The notes beneath the pieces are model-generated. The model ran no database searches. It was not told the DNA's origin and worked only from the letters and a program-made list of their open reading frames with translations. From Symbiodinium microadriaticum (lineage: Eukaryota; Sar; Dinophyceae; Suessiales; Symbiodiniaceae): 64,000 bases of DNA. The stretch is from the NCBI GenBank assembly GCA_001939145.1, contig LSRX01000078.1:125594-189593 (forward strand). Direction: 5' to 3'. This document shows positions 57,756-64,000 of this stretch, in pieces. Positions within the stretch are counted from its first letter, which is position 1, and each line of letters starts with the position of its first letter. The position numbers and the translations under genes were made by a program.

Positions 57756-58990
57756 CCATGCTAAACGGTTATATTAACCCCTGCAGTAAGCCTCATAGAA
57801 CCCAGCAGCATGAACCCCTTTAAACGAACCCGTACTCTATTGATGCTGCCCTAGCGCTCAAGAAAAGCCCGAAAGGCGTAACTGTATGTTGTATGGTCAT
57901 TTGGAATGTGAGTCCTTAGCCTTAGGTTTCTGTGAAGGAGTTTAGGGTAAGGGCCTTGGCTTAAGGATTTAGGGTTAGGGGTTCATGGGGCTGCGTTTTT
58001 TTGCAGTTTAGGGTTTAGGGCTTGGGGTTGAGAGGGGCTGAGTTTATTGTTGAGTTTAGGGTCCCCCGCAATCCCCGAACCCCGCAACATAGTGGGCGAC
58101 GAACCCGCGAGCCTCATGAATGAGGGGTATAGAGTCCCAAAAAAGTCCTGGGTACCTATATATGTGAATTACTATTATGGTTTGGGGACGTATCCCCCGA
58201 TATAGGTACTTAGGCCTTTTAAACCCTAAACCCCTAATTTCCCTAAACCCTTATAAACCCCAAATTTCCTATGTTAAGCGGACTCCTCAGGACAGGATGT
58301 TGGAGCCACAAGCAGACCCCAAGCTTGAACCAGAGAAGAAATGACAACAAGTGCGATATGATGATGTTGATGTTGCAAGCTTGTCCATGCTGTTCAAGCT
58401 TCACCAAGCTTAGTTCATTGCGACGTGGCGTTCAATACCTGTTGGGTATAGTTCAGATGCTAAACTGTAGCAATATGGCACCCGCTGGCCTTGGCTGTCT
58501 GGCTCATGGTGCTGCTGATTGAGGACCATTTAAGACAAGTCCTATCACACCCAGAAAGTTAAATTTCACTACTTAAACCCTGGGCCCTAAGCCTTCGACA
58601 CATGCAGGTGCTGGCCGCTTCCTGCGCACCTTCTTCATCCGAGTTTACCGTGGCCATCTCCTCGGACAGATCGTCGTGTCCGTAATTACACTGGTGATAC
58701 TTGCCTGAAGGTTTCTCTTCGAGCTCCCATTAAAGTTACTTGTCATGTGTAGCCCGCAATCACCCATGAACCTCTAAGCACTGTGAGATGAGGCTGTCTC
58801 CATACCTCGGCTGACCTGGTCCGCAGCTCCCTCAGTGTTCGTTCCCTGCTAAGGGCCAACTAGTATCTGGGGCCCAACATGCGGATAGATAGTATTTATT
58901 TCCGCACGACTGCGACCATAGCCAATACTGTGTCATCTTTCTTGAAGTCTTGAGCCTCTCTTAAAAGGACCGAGTGCTACAAAAGTACGA
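57756..58990. other. Unassigned sequence including a degenerate family H copy
   Basis: 57940-58060 TTTAGGG-like. 58136-58220 degenerate family H (CCCAAAAAAGTCCTGGGTACC...ATAGGTACTTAGGCC). 58221-58990 unique, with an 83-codon ORF (58271-58522) lacking domains. Confidence 0.5.
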
Positions 58991-59082
58991 GTGCAGGAAG
59001 CGGAACCGCACACCCCGTATGGAATCGCACAGTCGAGACTCGCTGTGAAGCGGAATCTCCTTCATTCAAATTTAATAATATA

Positions 59083-59287
59083 TGTGTATATACATACATA
59101 CATACATACATACATGCCTACAGACAGACAGACATACAGACATACATACAGACATACAGACATACATAAATATGTATGTCTGTCTGTAAGTATGTATGTT
59201 CGTATGTACGTATGTATGTATGTATGTAAGTAAGTATGTATGTATGTATGTATGTATGTATAGATAGATAGATAGATAGATAGATAT
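59083..59287. repeat. ATAC/GACA/GTAT/TAGA microsatellite array
   Basis: (ACAT)n, (ACAG)n, then (GTCT)n/(GTAT)n, then (TAGA)n. The arms are partly complementary and could fold back. Confidence 0.92.
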
Positions 59288-60000
59288 TTTATGTATATCT
59301 GAACAGGATACGCTAGTGCAACTTGCATTAACTTCCTAATAGACGTGTCTCAGAGCGGGTGCTTCGCTTGTTCAACTGCGTATAGAGACCAATTGCAAGC
59401 GGGTGGTCTGCGCCGAGGTACTAAATTCCGGCTTTGCGCTGCCGCCGAGTCCAGGGGGGGTGCTGGAGGTGGGCTGAGGGATTTCTTGGGTTTGGCCCCG
59501 GGTGAGTGCACGAAACCCAGTTAGTTACCGAGATATTGTTAGTGGGTTATGGGTTACTACTCCTTAGCCTTAGTCCCTTCGCAAGCCATACAAGAAGGTC
59601 ATAGGAACTATACAGTACCCATGACGCAGTAACCTGTTAGACCTGTGGGCATCTGGGGTGAAGGATCATAGTTAGTATCGGAGATCGATACAAGTGTGTA
59701 ACGTTGTTGAGGCCAAAACCCACGGGAACATGTCGGTAATTGTACTAGTCATAGTAGTGGCGGTAGTGATATAGTAGGAGCATCGTCACCACGCCTGACT
59801 CTAGTCGATCAGTCCTGACTTGTGCGCGCCCGGTGGTCACCGGGCAGCTGATACGCTGAAAGTTGCGCGGTGTTTGCTTGCACTGTCCGAATCTGGATTT
59901 TGCTCCTGTGGCAAATGAGGCATGAGAGCGCACGCCGAAAGAGTTGACAGAGTTTGACATCTTGCAGGTTAAACATGAGTTGTCCAACAGCAGGAAACCA
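59288..60000. other. Unassigned sequence
   Basis: Unique sequence without telomere-like words. The minus ORF at 59745-60062 (105 codons) is repeat-driven at its start. No gene recognised. Confidence 0.5.
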
Positions 60001-60239
60001 ACTGGGTATGCCATGATCATCATAATAATAATCATCCTCATCACCATCACCATCATCCCCAAAATCAGCTCACCCGAGTTGAGGTTCTATCAGGCTAAAC
60101 CCTCGACTTTCAGCCCGAGACATCCTGATAGCCCCAGAAACCTTCAATCCTAAACACCTACAACCACAGGAAGCTTAAACCGTAAACCCCCCGAAGCTCT
60201 GCAAACTCTAGTACCGAGCACTTTCAATCCGAAATCCTC

Positions 60240-60390
60240 ACGAATTTTTAGGGTTTAGGGCTTCTAGAGTTTAAGGTTTAGGGTTCAAGGTCCTTTCAAC
60301 TCTAAACCCCAAACCCCAAACCCTAAAACCCTCAACCCTAAAACCCTAAAGCCCTAAAACCCTAAAACCCTAAACCCCTAAACCTGAAAC
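60240..60390. repeat. TTTAGGG then CCCTAAA block
   Basis: Short TTTAGGG piece (60245-60290) followed by dense CCCTAAAACC words (60300-60385). The switch forms an inverted pair. Confidence 0.75.
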
Positions 60391-61017
60391 TTTTTCAAAA
60401 AGCCAGGAGCCTTTTGGCGACTTCTCCTTCTTCGGAGTACACCTCGGAGTATGGCAAGGAGCAGGCCAAGGCCGACCCCTGTAGTATCTTTATTATTATT
60501 ACTATTGTTATTAATCTTATTCCTATTCTGATTGTTATTATTATATATATATATATGTATATACATCAACAAAATATCATGTAGTATTTTTTATTCTGTT
60601 CAACATTATGCATATGCATTGTATATGCCGCACGCTGTATGTTGCAGGTTATGCTAAACTTAGGAAACGGTCTGTTGAATACCACTTTAGTAGCCTAGTT
60701 CACAATTTGTAAAGCTCAGTCGAGCGATGGGTGTTGCGCCGTTGCTTGTTTCTTTTTGAGGGGAGCGCGGGGGGGTTGGGGGGTGACACAGTTTGTTTTA
60801 ATGTTTTTTTACCACCGTGTTATAGGGTACCTGTGAGGGTTTTATTGGGGTTGCGTGGGGTAAAGGGCTTTACAGGATGTCATAGCATGTTCATTGGGCG
60901 TTGTTTTTTTTTTTGGTACGGGGCCCTGTGCCTTCAGCTTCCCGGGATTTAGATCAGCTTAGGGGTTTGCAATGAGGGTTGCATATGGGGTTGCGAATTG
61001 CGAGCATTCGTATAATA
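60391..61017. other. Unassigned sequence
   Basis: ATT-rich tract at 60488-60560, then unique sequence with G/T bias. No gene recognised. Confidence 0.45.
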
Positions 61018-61085
61018 TAGGGGCCTTCATAGTTAGAATGGGGTGTCGGGACCAGTATACTATAGTTATATTGAGGAATTCCCAA
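61018..61085. repeat. Family I fragment
   Basis: ATAGGGGCCTTCATAGTTAGAATGGGGTG...GTATACTATAGTTATA. Confidence 0.6.
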
Positions 61086-61679
61086 AAAGGTATTGCTAAT
61101 GATCTACCTACATTAGGTCTATATGTGTCTCAGGAACTAGTTGCTTACTTTCGGTTACACATGAAGGCTCAAAGAAGCAAGACTGTCTCTGCGGATCTAT
61201 ATACACCGAATGCCTAAAACTTGGAAGCTGGAAAATGGAAAGGTGGGTCCGAAATCGGATCTTCCAACTCTGCACTTCTGCTACAGAAGGCTTCCCTGCA
61301 CAAGCGGCAAGATCACAATCGCTGTAAATGAAGAATCTTCCAAGTCAATTTGATCGTTTCTAGCCTCTAACTCATCCCAAACATGCCACCCGCCCCCAGA
61401 CCCTCCCCTCCCCGCACTCAGCAGATCCGTCCCCCACACCCTTGAAAAAGGCATGGCCAGAAAGCCAGAAATGCTTGTGTTTCGTTTCATAGTGTCCCCG
61501 GAACAGTCGGGAATTGTGCTTGGCTCTGTTTGGCAAGCTAGTTTAGGATGGCAAAGTTGATGGCAAAGTTGGAAGATGATCCGTCGTCCTCGTATCGTGG
61601 ATGTTGGACAGTTGGATGCGAATCTTCCAACTTTCCGGCTTCCACCATACAAGAACCACAAATATCAACCACAAAATTG
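61086..61679. other. Unassigned sequence
   Basis: Unique sequence. A GAATCTTCCAA word recurs (61330, 61620) with its complement TTGGAAGAT (61570). ORFs of 117-126 codons on opposite strands show no domain. Confidence 0.45.
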
Positions 61680-61742
61680 AATATATCTATCTATCTATCT
61701 ATCTATACATACATACATACATACATACATACATACATACAA
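61680..61742. repeat. TATC then ATAC microsatellite
   Basis: (TATC)5 followed by (ATAC)9. Confidence 0.95.
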
Positions 61743-62042
61743 ATACAAGCATATGATCCTGAAACTTCTCGCGTGAAGGTCTGGCAGTGGGTGCACGTGC
61801 GGAAAGTGTCGGCGTGGACTTTTACAACATGCCGGGAACTTGGGCAATTGACTTCTGTGATTTTATACCCCAGGCTCCCCAGAGCAGTAACTAGGGTTTA
61901 AAGTTTAGGGTTAGATTGATCGCATAATATATCCCCCAAAAACGCATTCCAATCATTAAGGCGCCCTGGTATGGTACCAAACCCTAAAGCCTAAACCCTT
62001 GAGGGCACAGTGATGGGTCAGAGCTTTAGGACAAGAGCTACG

Positions 62043-62480
62043 GTTGATGATATAAATCCTGCATCACCCATAATAAGGAATATACTGAAAGCACATGGTC
62101 AAGACTGGGCAAGGGAGCAGGCCAGTCCGAGTTGGGAGATTTGCAGGGATGAGGCATCCGACGAGAGTTTTTGGCACAGGGCGCCTGGTGTTGCAGAACA
62201 TCCTCCTAGGGCCGAGATGGATTAAACGGGCAGCAAGTGACCTGGCCAATCATAGATCCAATCGCCGGCTGGCTTTCGTGTCGGAGATGACGCACAAACT
62301 CCACCTCAGCCAAAATGTTACCGGATTCGACCTGACGGATTGGTCAAGAGAAAACTGAGCTCCTGGAGCATGACCACCGTCCGTCTGTCAAAATGAACCA
62401 ACACCGTTTGTGGTATCTGATGAGCGCGCAATTAAGCACCTTAGTCCGACGTTAGGGTAATGCAGGATATAAATCATCAC
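62043..62480. repeat. Foldback family C copy 5, split by ~350 bp
   Basis: Left arm GTTGATGATATAAATCCTGCATCACCC (62043-62069, similarity to ~62090) and right arm GTTAGGGTAATGCAGGATATAAATCATCACC (62451-62480) are separated by unique GC-rich DNA instead of the usual ~45 bp. The insert carries an 87-codon open frame (62095-62358) with no recognised domain. Confidence 0.8.
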
Positions 62481-62640
62481 CCTACACCCTAAACCCTAAC
62501 ACCCTAAACCCTAAAACCCTAAACCCCTAAACCCTAAACCCCTAAACCCTAAACCCCTAACCCTAAACCCTTAAACCCCTAAACCCTAAACCCTTAAACC
62601 CCTAAACCCTAAACCCTAACCCTGCAGGAGTTAGATCATC
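62481..62640 (-). repeat. Dense CCCTAAA block
   Basis: CCCTAAACCCCTAAA units with little spacer, ending in a lone family C arm (TGCAGGAGTTAGATCATCCACC). Confidence 0.85.
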
Positions 62641-62679
62641 CACCGTAGGGGACTTGAAGGACTTGAGTTTGTTGAGCAG

Positions 62680-62975
62680 ACTTTGGGGTTTTGGGGTTTT
62701 AGGGTTTTAGGGTTTGGGGTCCTTTGAAGGGTTCCTTTAAGGCATCTGTAGGGTTTTAGGGCTTTTAGGGTGTTTAGGATTTTGGGGTTTTAGGGTTTTA
62801 GGGCTTCGGGGTTTTAGGGTTGAGGGTTTTAGGGTTTGAGGGGTTTTGGGGTTTTGGGGTTGTAGGGCTCTACGGTTTTAGGGCTTTAGGTGTTTAGGGA
62901 GTTTAGGGTTTTATTGTTTTAGAGGTTTAGGGTTTTAGAGTTTAGGGTTTAGGGGTTTAGGGTTTAGGGTTCAGG
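62680..62975 (+). repeat. TTTTAGGG/TTTAGGG block
   Basis: GGGTTTTAGGG variants for ~290 bp, opposite in orientation to the block just upstream. Confidence 0.85.
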
Positions 62976-63554
62976 ACTGGATTCTAAGGTATTTAGGCGA
63001 ATTAATGGCCTGCTGAGGTTAAAAGCAGAAGTTTTTAGAGTATTCCAGAGAGAAGGGTTTGGGGCTTCGGGAAGAAGGTTCGCGCGCAGGGTGCATCGGA
63101 AATCGGAAAGGGGCTTTTCCAAAAAGGATTCAGCGCCACAGGGAGATGGTTTAGGGATGGGAGCACGGTGATCAGGATGTATGGAAAGGCCACACTTCGT
63201 TCACATCAGTTTGCTGTTTCCACTCTTTCAGAGGGTGTTTCTCAGTGTTCCTCTTGGTGAGGATTCCCTCAGCAGGGTTTGGATCATTCATTTAGCCGCC
63301 AAGCCTGCAGCCCTGAACCTGGAACCCGACAAACTTCCTCAATCTGGAATCCGAGCTCTAGAACCCGAAATGACAAGAGCAAGTCCCATATAGGCTTTCA
63401 GGCGCAGGGTGGCTTCTTTGAAGGTGTTTGGCTTAGGGTCTAGGGTTTAGTGGTTTAGGGTTTAGGGTTACTTGGGGAAATGATTCCTTGCAGGACGGAG
63501 GACCCTTCGCCGAGTGACCCCGTGCACTCAAACACCTGAAGCTGAAGCCCTGAT
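62976..63554. other. Unassigned sequence
   Basis: Unique sequence with a TTTAGGG word cluster at 63435-63470. No gene recognised. Confidence 0.5.
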
Positions 63555-63654
63555 ATCTACCCATAGGCCCCTACGTAGTTCCTTTTTGGGATTACCTTAT
63601 AGGATTCTGAATATAAGCCATAAAAAGGAACTACTTAGGAGCCTATGGGTAGAT
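63555..63654. repeat. Foldback family A copy 5
   Basis: ATCTACCCATAGGCCCCTACG...CTACTTAGGAGCCTATGGGTAGAT. The centre is inverted relative to the 24832 copy (GATTACCTTATAGGATTC). Confidence 0.9.
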
Positions 63655-64000
63655 AGATCCTACAGCTCCAAAATCCCAAACGTATACTTCGAAACCCTAG
63701 ACCCCTAAACTCTAGTTAAACCCTAAACCCTTGCATCTTAGACAACCCTGAACGCTAAACCCTACATCGTCACACCTTACACCCTGGCGAGGTCAACGCT
63801 TTGCTTGGTTCCGCTCGTGGTACCTGAGGCACGTGCGCTGCAATGAAATTAGGAGGAAAATAGGCATCTGAACGATTGACAACATCAGTCTTGTATAGTG
63901 CCTGATACAGGTATCGCTTGATATACACCAAACACCCTATTCTAGCAATTGAGGCCAAGGTCCCTCCTTTGAATTCCTATCTTTCGTCACGTCTATGTTC
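63655..64000. other. CCCTAAA words and unassigned sequence
   Basis: CCCTAAACCC words at 63695-63765, then unique sequence to the window end with a family-I-like ACACCCTATTCTAGCAATTGAGGCC at ~63930. Confidence 0.5.

Overview
The window looks like nuclear DNA of a dinoflagellate, most likely a Symbiodiniaceae-type alga. The evidence is wholesale littering of non-coding DNA with degenerate TTTAGGG/CCCTAAA (the plant/dinoflagellate telomere unit, here interstitial and in both orientations), dinoflagellate-style Ty1/Copia polyproteins, and no bacterial gene organisation. I found no convincing host gene. The organism call is inference from sequence style only.

The coding content is three LTR retrotransposons of the Copia order, each with two LTRs that read as identical. 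Copia-1 (10237-18959, + strand) has 130-bp LTRs and one 2791-codon gag-PR-IN-RT-RNase H frame. Copia-2 (29393-31859, + strand) is a 2.5-kb element with 265-bp LTRs and a perfect 5-bp target duplication (GAACT). It keeps only the RT-RNase H part, in an intact frame. Copia-3 (43299-52611, - strand) has 300-bp LTRs, a perfect 5-bp target duplication (ACCCT, lying inside a telomere-like repeat) and a 2882-codon polyprotein. Between protease and integrase, Copia-3 carries a 2OG-Fe(II) dioxygenase-like domain followed by a C5-cytosine-methyltransferase-like domain.

The main discovery candidate is shared by Copia-1 and Copia-3. In both, the stretch just after the protease contains a second, protein-like ORF in the +1 frame of the polyprotein, while the polyprotein frame stays open but turns into low-complexity shadow translation. 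In Copia-1 the +1 ORF (12629-13777) encodes a GRF-type zinc-finger protein. In Copia-3 (49994-49407) it encodes a small protein with an ExoX-C-like GKxxGxTF module and a coiled-coil tail. Same position, same frame and unrelated domains suggest a conserved slot for an accessory gene expressed by dual coding or frameshifting. The two long elements also share a primer-binding site that fits a tRNA with an A1-U72 pair, as in initiator tRNA-Met.

The remaining ~43 kb is a mosaic of three things. First, degenerate telomere-like blocks. Second, at least ten families (A-J below) of 80-120-bp whole-length imperfect palindromes that resemble foldback/MITE elements. Third, microsatellites (GTAT, CAT, CTA, CT, TA). 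A 398-bp assembly gap lies at 26550-26947 and a single N at 41017. Between these are stretches of 0.3-1 kb in which I recognise nothing. Boundaries of repeat families and telomere-like blocks were read by eye and are approximate.
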